A DNA stretch of 64,000 nt from Phycisphaerae bacterium (GCA_030448225.1 JAUJNJ010000010.1:29073-93072); one strand, 5' to 3'. Shown: positions 39,656-49,395, counted from the stretch's first letter. Numbers and translations are program-made. Notes: a model not told the origin generated them from the letters alone.

Positions 39656-40917
39656 TGACGCGCTTCGCCCGACGACCCGACGACATCGCCGCGTCGCCTC
39701 CTCCGCCGCGTGGGTCGCCTTGATGGACCGTCCGCCATTCCGCGACGGAGCGGTCCTCATCGACGGGAACCGCATCGCCGACGTCGGTGCCGCCGCCGCG
39801 CTCTCCGACCGCCATCCCGACGCCGAGACCGACGACCTCGGCGACGTCGTGCTCGATGCCGGGGCTCGTCAACGCGCACACCCACCTCGAGCTGAGCCTG
39901 CTGAAGCAGGGCGCCGACGAGCCTCGCGGACTGGCTGATCCGGCTGCTGTCGCAGGCGCGGCAACCCGGCCGACGCCTCGCGGGACGTGCTGGCCGCCGT
40001 CGGCGCGGGCGTGGCGTGCCTGCGGTTCGGCGTGACCGCGGTCGGGGACGTCAGCGCGCAGTTCCCGTTCACCCCGCCCGCTGCTGCGCAAGTCGCCGCT
40101 GCGCGTCGTCAGCTACGGCGAGTCCGCGCGATGGCCACCCCGCCGCCCACTGACGTTGCCGCGCATCGCCGCGGCGGCCGACAGGCGAGGAGGCGGGAAG
40201 CTCACCGTCGGCCTCACGCCCCACGCGCGTATTCGGTCGAGATCGACGGCTACCGCGAGTGCGTGCGGGTGGCGACGGAACACGGCATGCCGCTGGCGAC
40301 GCACCTGGCGGAGTCGACCGACGAGGCGCGTTTCTCGAACATCACGCCGGACGGTTCCGCGAACTGTGGGAGCGCATCGGCGGGTGGGACGAACACGTCC
40401 CCCGCTTCGCCGGCGGACCGGTTCGCTTCGCCAAGGCTGTCGGCCTTTTGGACGTCCCCACCTTGCTCGCCCACGTGAACTACGTGGACGACGCCGAACT
40501 CGATCTCCTCGCCACCGGCCCGCGAGCGTCGTCTACTGCCCGCGGACGCACGCCTACTTCGGCCACGCGCTCACCGCTGGCGCGAGATGCTGGCGCGGGA
40601 TCAACGTCGCGATCGGCACCGACAGTTGCGCGAGTTCCCCGACCTCAACCCCCTCGACGACGCCCGCCTGCTCCGGCGCTCGCCCCCGACCTCGACCCGC
40701 TGGCTATCTGGCGGATGGCGACGCTTCGCGCGGCGAGAGCTTTGGGCGTAGAAGCGAGCGCCCGGCACGCTCACCGCCGGCAAGGCCGCCGACATCGTGG
40801 CTTTCCCCGCGACGACGGACGCGCTCGCCGAGCTCTGGATAGCCCGTCCTGCCAGCCGCCCTCTGGATCGACGGCCGGCGGCGAATTGATCATCCATCAG
40901 CGGCCAGAACAGATTGA
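39655..40917 (+). CDS. amidohydrolase, TRZ/ATZ-deaminase-like (frameshifted)
   Basis: The joined product of about 420 residues has the family order: AWVALMDRPPFRDGAVLIDG at the N-terminus, GLVNAHTHLELSLLKQG (metal-binding H-x-H), TVGLTPHA and YSVEIDGYRECVRVATEHG, MPLATHLAESTDEA (third His), LLAHVNYVDDAELDLLA (fourth His), VVYCPRTHAYFGHA, INVAIGTDSCASSPDLNPL (metal Asp) and a C-terminal GTLTAGKAADIVAFP. This is the chlorohydrolase/guanine deaminase-type amidohydrolase family. Six or more frame breaks lie between 39860 and 40830. Substrate is unknown; likely a deamination of an amino-ring compound. Cytoplasmic. Confidence 0.75.
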
Positions 40918-41307
40918 TTGGCAGACACCGGAGTTGCGGCGTTTACCGGGTTCCACGTTGTACATCGCGCGCCGGTGGAGTCTGCAACTCGTTCTCTATT
41001 TCAGCAATTTGCGGTATGGAAGCTTTGCAGCCACCCTGAGCCTTCGTGAGGCCCGGGTGAGGGGCGAGGGGCGACGGATGGTCGGTCGAACAGCTCTCGC
41101 CTGCACTTCCTTCGGTCGAAACCAGTTCACGCAGAGCGGCGTGGCCACCTGAGGTGGCCACGCCGATCGTCGCGTCTAGTGGTCAATACGCGTTCGTACC
41201 GGGAAGTGGTTGCGAATTGCTGCCTGCTCGCATCGTTCCCGAAGTTCGGGCACGCGATGTGTATTGCGGATTCAAGAAACCCCAAGCAAGATCGAAAAGA
41301 GGTGGTC
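40918..41307. other. intergenic region with palindrome
   Basis: About 390 bases between convergent genes. A G-rich stretch (gtgaggggcgaggggcgacg) at about 41055-41074 resembles the repeat near 2757-2815. The perfect palindrome at 41137-41165 is listed separately. No gene. Confidence 0.45.
41137..41165. terminator. perfect 29-base palindrome, possible bidirectional terminator
   Basis: cggcgtggccacct (41137-41150) and aggtggccacgccg (41152-41165) pair at every base around one central G. In practice the hairpin loop would be a few bases wider. It lies between two convergent genes, as a terminator would, but has no T-tract on either side. Confidence 0.55.
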
Positions 41308-42312
41308 TTACGCCACGGATCCCCTCGGGGTCGGCTGGGGCAGGTTGTAGAGGTGGCCGTACTCGCGGAACCACTCGACGAAGCGGCGCAGGCCCTCGGG
41401 CAGCGTGATCCGCGGCTCGTAGCCGATCTCGGAGCGGGCGCGGGTGAGGTCGGCGTAGGTACGCTCGACGTCGCCGAGCTGCGCGGGCTGGCGGTCGATG
41501 ATGGCGGGCTTCCCGATCGCGCGTTCCAGTTCGGCGATCAGGTTCCGCAGCGACACGGGCTCCGAGCCGCCGAGGTTGTAGATGCGGTAGCGGTCGATGT
41601 GCCGCAGCGCGGCGCAGATCCCGGCGACCGTATCGTCGACGAACGTGTAGTCGCGGCTCGTCGACCCGTCGCCGAACATCGGGATGGGAGAGCCCTGACT
41701 GATCAGGCGCGTGAACTTGTGGATCGCCAGGTCGGGCCGCTGGCGCGGGCCGTAGACCGTGAAGAACCGCAGGCACGCCACCGGCAGGCGGTACAGGTGG
41801 TGGTACGTGTAGCAGAGCAACTCGCCGGCGCGCTTCGTGGCGGCGTAGGGGCTGATCGGCTCGCCGACGGGGTCTTCCTCGTTGAACGGCACCCGCGAGA
41901 GGTTCCCGTAGACGCTCGAGCTCGACGCGAACAGGAACTTCCCGACGCCGTGCCGCACGGCGGCCTGCAGGAGGTGGGTGGTGCCCTCGACGTTGACGCG
42001 GGCGTAGTAGGCGGGCTGCTCGATGCTCGGGCGCACGCCGGCCATCGCGGCCAGGTGCAGGATCGCCTTGGGGCGCGTCAGCTCGACGAGGCGGTCGATC
42101 GCCACGCCGTCGGTGATGTCGATCTCCTCGACCTCCAGCTTGCCGGCGGCGCCCTGGATGCTGCGGAGGTTCATCTCCTTCCACGAGCGGTCGTAGAAGT
42201 CGCAGAAGTTGTCGGCGCCGATCACGTTGTAGCCCTGCTCGATCAGGGCCTCGGCCGCGTGCGAGCCGATGAAGCCGGCCGCGCCGGTGACCAGGACGTT
42301 CTCTTTGGGCAT
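41308..42312 (-). CDS. NAD-dependent nucleotide-sugar epimerase/dehydratase
   Basis: Intact, 334 residues from the ATG at 42312. Extended short-chain dehydrogenase fold: NAD-binding VTGAAGFIGSHAAEALIEQG, AILHLAAMAGVRPSIEQP, the catalytic SSSSVYG and YAATK pairs, and FTVYGPRQRPDLAIHKFTRL with SRDYTFVDDTVAGI. The MAGVRPSIEQP and YGPRQRPD phrases are those of UDP-glucuronate 4-epimerases, so that is the best guess; other UDP-sugar epimerases are possible. It would act in the cytoplasm on sugars for surface polysaccharide. It lies about 250 bases downstream of a histidine kinase gene on the same strand. Confidence 0.88.
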   Translation of the reverse strand: MPKENVLVTGAAGFIGSHAAEALIEQGYNVIGADNFCDFYDRSWKEMNLRSIQGAAGKLEVEEIDITDGVAIDRLVELTRPKAILHLAAMAGVRPSIEQPAYYARVNVEGTTHLLQAAVRHGVGKFLFASSSSVYGNLSRVPFNEEDPVGEPISPYAATKRAGELLCYTYHHLYRLPVACLRFFTVYGPRQRPDLAIHKFTRLISQGSPIPMFGDGSTSRDYTFVDDTVAGICAALRHIDRYRIYNLGGSEPVSLRNLIAELERAIGKPAIIDRQPAQLGDVERTYADLTRARSEIGYEPRITLPEGLRRFVEWFREYGHLYNLPQPTPRGSVA

Positions 42313-42565
42313 GCGTTGCTCCGCCTCTCGGGACCGGCCACGGTTCGGGCTCACCGCACGCGCCCAGTCGGACGGAAGATGTTATCGGACCCCGGGACGC
42401 AGGACGATGAATTTGTTTCGGCGGCGCGGGCGCCGGGACGCGTCGAGATCCTCGTGCCCGCCGTGGGATTTCGACCGTCGCGTCGAGTGCGTTGCGGGTG
42501 CCGGGCCCTTGCCGTGGCCGCCGCGGCGTCCGCCTCGTCGGGTCGGCAATACGCTGCCCGAACCC

Positions 42566-43738
42566 TCAAGTCCCCGCGCCGATCAGGGGCGGCGCGGCGA
42601 TGTCGGTAGCGGAGCGCCCCGGCGTGGGGGGAGCCGCCTGCGGGACGATGAGGGAGAACCGGCTGCCGGTGCCGACGCCGCTTTCGATCGTGATGTCGCC
42701 GCCGAGTTGCTCGGCCAACCGCTTCGCGATCGACAGGCCGAGGCCGAACCCCTTGCGGCGGTTGCGCTCGTGGTTGTGGGCCTGGAAGAACTCTTCGAAC
42801 AGCCGCTCGCGGTCCGCCGGGGCGATGCCGACCCCGGTGTCGATCACGTGGATCAGGACCGCGCCGCCGCGCCGCTCGGCGTGGATCTCCACGCCGCCGG
42901 ACTCGGTGAACTTGATCGCGTTGCCCACGAGGTTCGCCAGGATCCGCTCGAGCTTCATCCGGTCGCTCCGGAGCATCAGCCCGGCCGGCGCGTGGCCCTT
43001 CACGAACAGCCCCTTCTCGGTCGCGGCGGCGTTGTGGGCCGCCACGGTGCCGTGGACGATCGCCTGCACGTCGACGTCTTCGACCTTCGTCGGATCGGCA
43101 CCGGCCTCGAGTCGGGCGTATTCGAGGAAGCCGTCGAGCAGTTGTGCGGCGGCGCGGGCTTGGATCTTCATGTCGCTCACCGCCCCTTTGAGGGTGTCGG
43201 CGTCGGAGGTCGTGGCGGCAATCTCGGCGAGGTTCGCCTGTAGCAGCAACCCGTTGAGCGGCGTGCGCAGGTCGTGGCTGATCGCGTTGAGGAAGAAGCT
43301 CTTGCGCTTCGATTCTTCCTGTGACTTCTCCAGGTCCGCCGCGAGCCGGCTCGTCCGCCCGAGCTCGTTGTACACGACCTTCAGCCCGCGGGCGCCCCAG
43401 GCGTATCGCCACGTGAAGTAGACGAGCGCGATCATGAACATGTCGTACAGCCGCCAGGCGGGCCAGACCATCTTGATCGGGATGAAGAGGTAGCCGCAGA
43501 TCCCGCAGAAGAGGAAGATGTTTCTGAGGTCGCCGAGCGCGCGCTTCGCGGGGATCGGGGGCAGGCCGCGCTGGTTGCGGGCCCAGTGCAGGGCGATGAG
43601 GCAGTAGCCGCCGGCAACGGCGATGTCGAGCACGACGGTGAGGCCGATCCAGAACGTGTCGCCGCCCATGCACTGGAAAAGCGTGTGGTACCGGCCGTTG
43701 CCGGCGAACCAGTCGGCCGTCTGTCGGACCCATTCCAT
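42566..43738 (-). CDS. membrane sensor histidine kinase
   Basis: Intact, 390 residues from the ATG at 43738. The N-terminal ~130 residues hold four hydrophobic helices (for example FWIGLTVVLDIAVAGGYCLI and IFLFCGICGYLFIPIKMVW), reminiscent of small sensor regions with no large periplasmic domain. A short coiled-coil leads into the H box FFLNAISHDLRTPLNGLLL. The ATPase has N box NLVGNAIKF, G1 DTGVGIAPADRERLFEEFF, G2 KGFGLGLSIAKRLAEQLGG. No response regulator lies next to it, so it is an orphan kinase in this window. Confidence 0.9.
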   Translation of the reverse strand: MEWVRQTADWFAGNGRYHTLFQCMGGDTFWIGLTVVLDIAVAGGYCLIALHWARNQRGLPPIPAKRALGDLRNIFLFCGICGYLFIPIKMVWPAWRLYDMFMIALVYFTWRYAWGARGLKVVYNELGRTSRLAADLEKSQEESKRKSFFLNAISHDLRTPLNGLLLQANLAEIAATTSDADTLKGAVSDMKIQARAAAQLLDGFLEYARLEAGADPTKVEDVDVQAIVHGTVAAHNAAATEKGLFVKGHAPAGLMLRSDRMKLERILANLVGNAIKFTESGGVEIHAERRGGAVLIHVIDTGVGIAPADRERLFEEFFQAHNHERNRRKGFGLGLSIAKRLAEQLGGDITIESGVGTGSRFSLIVPQAAPPTPGRSATDIAAPPLIGAGT

Positions 43739-43934
43739 AGCCGGACTCCCCGCTGATGGCACGGCGCACGTGGGACGGACGCGCCCGCATCCCAGATAAA
43801 CACCGGTACGAGAAAAGCACCTATGCGACCGGCGGATCGGTGCCGGCCCGTCGCCGACCCGGGCGGCAGGAGCGGCAGGCGGGACAGCCGCCATCGATCG
43901 CTACGGAGGCGCCGTTCAAATGTTTGGAAGAAAA

Positions 43935-44564
43935 TCAGGCGTCGAGCCCGGCGGCCCGCCGGACCGACTCGCGGTGTGCCGGGCGGACGTCGATCGTCAC
44001 CATTCCGGCGGCGCGGGCGGCGCGGAGGCCGAGCTCGCCGTCCTCGAAGGCGCAACACCGCTCGGCCGGCACGCCGATCCGGCGGGCGGACTCGAGGAAG
44101 ATGTCGGGCGCGGGCTTGCCGTTCGCCACGTCGTCCGCCGTCACGATCGCCCGAAAATGCTGGAGGAGGCCGAGCGCGCCGAGCGTCTTCGTGCAGATCG
44201 ACCGCGTCGCCCCGGTCGCCACCGCCATCGGGAGCCGCCCGGCGTATTGGTGGACGAGGTCGACGACCGGCTCGATCGGCACGACCTTCGGGATGAGCTC
44301 CGCGAACAGCCGCTCCTTGAGGTCGGCCGCCTCCTGCACGGGCATGTCGTAGCCGTGCCGGTCGTTGAGCAGTTCGATGATGCCCACCGTCGGGATGCCG
44401 GCCAGTTCGTAAAACATCGCCTCGGGCAGCTCCGCCCCGTGTTCCCGCAGGGCCGCCGTCCACGCCTGGAAGTGCAGGGGCATCGTGTCGGCGATGGTCC
44501 CGTCGCAGTCGAACACGAGGCCCTGGACGTGGTCGGGGATCAGGATGGGGGTAGGTGGGGTCAT
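43935..44564 (-). CDS. HAD-family phosphatase, beta-phosphoglucomutase-like
   Basis: Intact, 209 residues. Motif I is VFDCDGTIADTMPLHFQAW, motif II VATGATRS, the Lys of motif III is in GKPAPDIFLESARRIG, and motif IV is CCAFEDGELGLRAARAAGM. The cap is helical and inserted after motif I, as in phosphoglucomutase/phosphatase HADs. It would act on a small phosphorylated sugar in the cytoplasm. A 196-base gap separates it from the kinase gene; the next gene upstream is divergent. Confidence 0.88.
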   Translation of the reverse strand: MTPPTPILIPDHVQGLVFDCDGTIADTMPLHFQAWTAALREHGAELPEAMFYELAGIPTVGIIELLNDRHGYDMPVQEAADLKERLFAELIPKVVPIEPVVDLVHQYAGRLPMAVATGATRSICTKTLGALGLLQHFRAIVTADDVANGKPAPDIFLESARRIGVPAERCCAFEDGELGLRAARAAGMVTIDVRPAHRESVRRAAGLDA

Positions 44565-44753
44565 CGCAGGATACCGGTCCTCATCCGTGAAGCATTCGCC
44601 GCAGTGCGGCGCGTCGTGCGCAAATAAACGGGAATTGGCGCGTCGGGCCGCCCGGTACGCGCTACGTGATACCCACCACGTATTTCCCCGTGGACTTCGC
44701 GGGCGGCCGAGTTATCGTCATCATGCGCCCGTTCGCAAGGCGACGGCCGCAGG

Positions 44754-45299
44754 ATGAAGCCGACGGCCGACCAATTTCACGCGCTCGCCCTCGACGAGAT
44801 CGACACCCTCTACCGCACCGCGAAACGGCTCACGCGCGACGCGACGCGGGCCGAGGACCTCGTGCAGGAGACGTACGCCCGCGCGCTGGCCGCGCGGGCG
44901 AGCTTCGACCTGCAGGCGTTCGGCATCCGCCCGTGGCTGCTGCGGATCATGCACAACCTGCACTACACCCGCGCCGGACGGGAACGGCGCCAGCCGACCT
45001 CGATCGACGGCGAGACGCTGACCGCCCTCGCGACCGACGACGGCGCATCGGCGTCGCGCCCGCTCGGGCTCGACCTGGAACGTCTCGACGGTCCCGTCGC
45101 GCGGGCCCTCCACGAGCTACCCGAGGATTACCAAGCCGTACTGCTCCTATGGGCGGTGGAGGAACTGTCCTACAAGGAGATCGCGATGGCGGTCGACGTC
45201 CCGATCGGCACCGTCATGAGCCGCCTCCACCGGGCGCGGCAGAAGTTGTCGGAACGCCTCGGCGCCTACGCCCGCAAGGAAGGGATCCTTCGGGAATAA
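44754..45299 (+). CDS. ECF-type RNA polymerase sigma factor
   Basis: Intact, 181 residues, the usual ECF size. Region 2 reads YRTAKRLTRDATRAEDLVQE then TYARALAARASFD. Region 4 reads YQAVLLLWAVEELSYKEIAM with AVDVPIGTVMSRLHRARQKL, the DNA-binding helix-turn-helix. The middle is short, as in ECF factors. The next gene downstream is a one-TM protein that is probably its anti-sigma factor, a standard pairing. Genes it controls are unknown. Confidence 0.92.
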   Translation: MKPTADQFHALALDEIDTLYRTAKRLTRDATRAEDLVQETYARALAARASFDLQAFGIRPWLLRIMHNLHYTRAGRERRQPTSIDGETLTALATDDGASASRPLGLDLERLDGPVARALHELPEDYQAVLLLWAVEELSYKEIAMAVDVPIGTVMSRLHRARQKLSERLGAYARKEGILRE

Positions 45300-45414
45300 T
45301 CGCCACGGTCCGGTTGTTATAGCGTGCGGGCGGGGACGTCGGGGCCGGCTGGAGCCGCATCCCCGGCCGACGAAACGAACTGTCTCAACCCGCCGCTCCA
45401 CCCGTGAACAACAC

Positions 45415-46259
45415 ATGAATCCGACCGGACCGGACAACTTCAACGACCCCGCCCTCCGGGCAGCGGTGCGGCGCGCCTGGGCGGGCGAGCGGGCGCCTCA
45501 GTCGCTTCGGGACCGGGTCGAGGCATCCTTGGCGGCGTCGGCAGCGACGGGAGAGGCGGGCTCCCAAGACGCAGCGCCGTTGCGAATCGCCGAAGCGGAT
45601 GCGCCGATGCGGCCGAGCGCGGAGGCTCGGCCGGCCGCCTCGCTTCGGCGGCGGGCGCCGTGGTTCAGCCTGGCCGCGGCGGCGGTGCTGATGCTCGCGC
45701 TCGGCGGCGGCATCGTCTACGTCGTCCAAAGCGGAACGCTCGGGGGCGCGCGGCCCCGCCGATGCCGCCCGCGGCTGGCGAGCGCGCTCGAAGCGACACG
45801 ACGCGTGCGTCGCGCTCCCGAGTCACCAACTGCTCGACAACGCCCCGCCCACCGGCGACCCCGCCGCGCTCGCCGCCGATTTGCAACGCCGTCTCGGCCG
45901 GCCCGTCCTCACCGCCCCGCCCGGGCCGGGCTGGGCGTTCCGCGGCCGCCGGCGTGTGCAACGTCGGGGCGATCCCGACCGCCCACCTCCTGTACGCCAA
46001 CGGCGCGCGGATGGTCTCCCTGTTGTCCCTCCCCGCCGATCGTTTTCCCGAGTTGATCGGCGACGTCGAGTTCGAGTCGGACGGCCGGCCGATCGTCGGG
46101 TTCACCCGCGGCCAAAGTCTCTACTGCCTCGTCGGCTCATCCACCGCCGAGCCGGTGACGGTCGCCGACCTCCGCGCCCTCCGCGACCGGCTGCGCGACA
46201 CGGTGGCGCTCCGCCGGCACGTCCGTCTTCCCGCTCCGACGTTCGCACGGCTCGACTGA
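45415..46259 (+). CDS. probable membrane anti-sigma factor (frameshifted)
   Basis: The gene begins MNPTGPDNFNDPALRAAVRR with a charged cytoplasmic part of about 80 residues. One membrane helix follows (FSLAAAAVLMLALGGGIVYV). The joined extracytoplasmic part has HQLLDNAPPTGDPAALAADL, NVGAIPTAHLLYANGARMVS and LRDTVALRRHVRLPAP. Two breaks lie near 45760 and 45950. About 280 residues. The single central helix, the position 115 bases after an ECF sigma gene and the same strand make an anti-sigma role likely. The N-terminal part lacks an obvious zinc-binding H-x3-C-x2-C motif, so it is not a classical ZAS anti-sigma factor. Confidence 0.6.
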
Positions 46260-46436
46260 GGCGTCGTCGCCGAGCGTCCGGCCCCGTCAACGCGACCTTC
46301 GGCGAACCCACGCGACCCGGCGGTTGCCCGCGTAACGCAGGCGGGCCGGCTATCGGACCGGCCGACGTCCCCCTCGCAACGGCCTTCCCCGACCGGCGTC
46401 TACCCCACCCGGGCCGCTTCGCATAACATCGCCGGT

Positions 46437-48188
46437 ATGCCCAGCGAGCCGCCCGCCGAAGGTGCCGAACCGACCGAGTCTCCATCGCCGTCGTCCGGTG
46501 CCGTGCCGTCGCGCGACGTGGCGCCGGGCGCTCCGTCCGCCCCGTCGTCCGCCTCGTCCGCGGCCGCGCCGGAGGGGGGCGTGAAGGAGACGGTCGAGTC
46601 GATCCTGATCGCGTTCATCCTCGCGTTCATCTTCCGCGCGTTCGTCGTCGAGGCGTTCGTCATCCCCACCGGCTCGATGGCCCCGACCCTGCTCGGCGCC
46701 CACATGCGGTTCGACTGCACCGACTGCGGCTACGACTTCGACGTCAACTACTCCAGCCCCTCGTCCGGCGGCGGCGAGGTGAACATCCCCGCCTACGCCG
46801 ACGGCAACACCTACGCCGTCCACTGCCCCAACTGCGGGCTGAAGGTCCCACGGTCGCTCCGCCCCGACGGCGTGATGAAGGACGTGCCGCCCGGCGACCC
46901 GGAGAACGACGCCACCGCCCCGCCAGTTCACTACGGCGACCGCATCCTCGTGCTGAAGTACGTCTACGAACTCTTCGAGCCGAAGCGGTGGGACGTGGTG
47001 GTCTTCAAGAGCCCGGACGTGCAGCCGGGGGAGGCGCCGTTCACCGTGAACTTCATCAAGCGGCTGATCGGCACGCCGAACGAGTCGGTGATGATCCTCG
47101 ACGGCGACATCTACTCGCGCCCGCGCGGGGCCGAGCAGTACGCGGTGCAGACCAAGCCGCGCGTCGCGCAGGACGCGCTGTGGCGCGTCGTGTACGACAA
47201 CGACTACCTCCCCCGCCGGCCCGGCTGGACGCAGCCCTGGCGGCCTGTGGCCGGTTCGGGGTGGGACGTCCGCGCCGGCGAGCAGACCGACGCCCGCCGC
47301 CAGTTCGCGTTCGCCAACCCGACCGGCGCCGGGTGGATCGCGTTCGAACCTGACCCGTCGTCGCAAAGCGAAAACCAGCCGCTGACCGACTGGCTCGCCT
47401 ACGCCGTCACCCGCCGGCAGTGGCCGAGCGGCTCGCCCGACAGCTTCGACAGCGACGGGCTCGTCGCGCAGAACAACGTGAGCGACCTGAAGCTCGACCT
47501 CTTCTACGAGCGGCGCGAGGGGGACGGCCCGCTCCGGCTGGAGTTGACGAAGCTCGACGACACGTTCACCGCGGAGATCTACCCCGACCGCGTCCGCCTG
47601 CTCCGCGCCGCCGGCGACGCGGCGCCGATCGAGGTGATGCCGCCGGTCGCGCTGGCCGAGGGGCGCCGCGGGCCGCTGCGGGTGGAGTTCACGAACGTCG
47701 ACTACCGCGTCGCGCTACGGATCAACGGGCGCGACTACCTGGCGACGACGCCGCAGCAGTACGCGCCGGACCTCGACCGCCTCCGCCGCGCCTACGACCG
47801 CCGCGAGCAGTTGCCGCCGGCGCGGGTGCGGATCGGCGCCGAGGGGCAGGCGTGCCGCCTGTCGCACGTCGGGCTGTGGCGCGACGTCTACTACACGAAC
47901 CGCGACGCCCAGTCGATGCCGCAGTTCGCGCTGCCGGACAACCCGGTCGAGTTGGGGGCCGACGAGTACTTCGTGCTCGGCGACAACGCGCTGATGAGCG
48001 GCGACGCCCGCTACTGGGGCCGGTCGGTCAACCTGCCCGGCGAGAACCTCACCGCAGGCCCCGCCCGCGTGCCCGGCCGGTTCCTGCTGGGCCAGGCCTT
48101 CTTCGTCTACTGGCCCGCCGGCTACCGCCCCTTCCGCGGCGCCCCCGGCCTCGTGCCGAACTTCGGCGACATGCGGTCCATCCACTGA
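46437..48188 (+). CDS. lepB: signal peptidase I with zinc ribbon and large insert
   Basis: Intact, 583 residues, about twice the usual length. A Pro/Ser/Ala-rich cytoplasmic leader precedes one membrane helix (ILIAFILAFIFRAFVVEAFV). The catalytic Ser80 is in VIPTGSMAPTLLG. A zinc ribbon not found in E. coli LepB follows: Cys94, Cys97, Cys130 and Cys133 (DCTDCGYDFD and HCPNCGLKV). The catalytic Lys208 is in NFIKRLIGTPNESV. A beta-rich insert of roughly 270 residues (about 230-505) separates this from the last conserved box LGDNALMSGDARYWG. It cleaves signal peptides of exported proteins, of which the window has many. It lies 177 bases downstream of the sigma/anti-sigma genes and may be read with them. 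Confidence 0.9.
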   Translation: MPSEPPAEGAEPTESPSPSSGAVPSRDVAPGAPSAPSSASSAAAPEGGVKETVESILIAFILAFIFRAFVVEAFVIPTGSMAPTLLGAHMRFDCTDCGYDFDVNYSSPSSGGGEVNIPAYADGNTYAVHCPNCGLKVPRSLRPDGVMKDVPPGDPENDATAPPVHYGDRILVLKYVYELFEPKRWDVVVFKSPDVQPGEAPFTVNFIKRLIGTPNESVMILDGDIYSRPRGAEQYAVQTKPRVAQDALWRVVYDNDYLPRRPGWTQPWRPVAGSGWDVRAGEQTDARRQFAFANPTGAGWIAFEPDPSSQSENQPLTDWLAYAVTRRQWPSGSPDSFDSDGLVAQNNVSDLKLDLFYERREGDGPLRLELTKLDDTFTAEIYPDRVRLLRAAGDAAPIEVMPPVALAEGRRGPLRVEFTNVDYRVALRINGRDYLATTPQQYAPDLDRLRRAYDRREQLPPARVRIGAEGQACRLSHVGLWRDVYYTNRDAQSMPQFALPDNPVELGADEYFVLGDNALMSGDARYWGRSVNLPGENLTAGPARVPGRFLLGQAFFVYWPAGYRPFRGAPGLVPNFGDMRSIH

Positions 48189-48234
48189 CCGGCCGCCGGG
48201 GAAATCGAAGGTCACCACGGCAGCAACATTGGGG

Positions 48235-48741
48235 TTAAGCCGGCGCCGCCCCGCACTCCGGGCAGCGGCCGGGCGTGGCGCGAAGGTCGTACCCGCAGGC
48301 GGGGCATTGGCCGGCGCGGCGGCGGCTTCGCCGGCGGCACGTCACCCACGTGAGGCGTGCGGACAGCGAGAGCGTCAGCAGCACCAGGGACCACAGCGGC
48401 ACGTTAACGCACCAATCGAACGACCCGCCCCCGGACATGAAGCCAAAGCCGAGCGCGTGGTACCGGCGGGCGGGACGGTCCAATTCCGCCTGCTCGTGCC
48501 ACGAATGCAGGAGCCCGCCGTCGAACGCCACCCTCACCGCCGGGACCCGCCCCGGATCGACGTCGCGAATCCGATGAGCCAGCAACTGCCCTCGCGACAC
48601 GTAGACCCCGTACCCGCCGCCGGTGTCCGAGCGCACCACGCCCGCCGACGCCCAGTAGCTCCGCACCCAGAGCACGCTCAGTGCGGCGAACAGCAGCAGC
48701 AGCGAGAGCGCAAAGGTGAAGGTGAACAGGCGGCGACGCAC
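48235..48741 (-). CDS. one-TM protein with C-terminal zinc ribbon, paralogue A
   Basis: From the GTG at 48741 it begins VRRRLFTFTFALSLLLLFAA, a basic start and membrane helix shared with paralogues B and C. A middle domain follows, then a second hydrophobic stretch (VPLWSLVLLTLSLSARLTW). The end is the double-CxxC ribbon CPACGYDLRATPGRCPECG. About 168 residues. I prefer the GTG over the upstream in-frame start because all copies start with this phrase. The ribbon is a hallmark found in many planctomycete proteins of unknown function. It follows the signal peptidase gene, convergent. Confidence 0.8.
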   Translation of the reverse strand: MRRRLFTFTFALSLLLLFAALSVLWVRSYWASAGVVRSDTGGGYGVYVSRGQLLAHRIRDVDPGRVPAVRVAFDGGLLHSWHEQAELDRPARRYHALGFGFMSGGGSFDWCVNVPLWSLVLLTLSLSARLTWVTCRRRSRRRAGQCPACGYDLRATPGRCPECGAAPA

Positions 48742-48848
48742 GAGATGGAGTGTACCGCAGGTCGGGGAGACTGCTGATGCACTGCCGCGGCCCTCGTCGG
48801 AGAGGGGGTCTCGCACGATCGGGGCGAGGCTTGGGGCGACGCCGCGTC

Positions 48849-49292
48849 CTAGCAGTTCGCCCGCGCGTTACGGATCTCGCGAACGTGCGCCCGCACCTCT
48901 CGAACCGGAAAATTTGACTGCAGCCCCCGCCGCCGACGCCGCAGGTGCTCTTCGGCCTGACCGAGCGCCTCGGCCGCGGATTTGCCGGCCTCGAGTAGCA
49001 CGAGGGAGAGCAGGTAGTGGGCGTCCAACTGAAGGCTCCGCGCGTCGGCGGTGGCGCACCGGCGGCGCAGTTCCGCGAGGGTGGCGGCGACCAATTCCCG
49101 CAGGATCGGCTCGGCCTCGCCGTCACGGCCGAGCATGTGCAGCGTGTTCGCGCGGTTGTACTGCGCGACCGGACACGCCGGGGCGACGGCCAGCGCCCGT
49201 TCGAACCACGGGAGCGCGGCGGCGTACCGCCGGGCCTCGTGCAGGTCGAGCCCTCGCTCCACCAGTCGTTCGTGATCGAGCCGACGCGCCAT
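48849..49292 (-). CDS. small tetratricopeptide-repeat protein
   Basis: Intact, 147 residues. It contains at least two TPR-like helix pairs: GLDLHEARRYAAALPWFERA with LAVAPACPVAQYNRANTLHM, and LQLDAHYLLSLVLLEAGKSA. There is no signal peptide, so it is probably cytoplasmic. It sits between two members of the zinc-ribbon family on the same strand; a scaffold role is a guess. Confidence 0.75.
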   Translation of the reverse strand: MARRLDHERLVERGLDLHEARRYAAALPWFERALAVAPACPVAQYNRANTLHMLGRDGEAEPILRELVAATLAELRRRCATADARSLQLDAHYLLSLVLLEAGKSAAEALGQAEEHLRRRRRGLQSNFPVREVRAHVREIRNARANC

Positions 49293-49395
49293 CTCGCTAC
49301 CCCTTCCCGCTTGATTGCCGGCCCGTCCGGCGCGACGGCCGCCGCAGGCGCAACGTTCGCCTCCTCCAGCTCCGCCGCCACCGCCGCCGCCGTCG

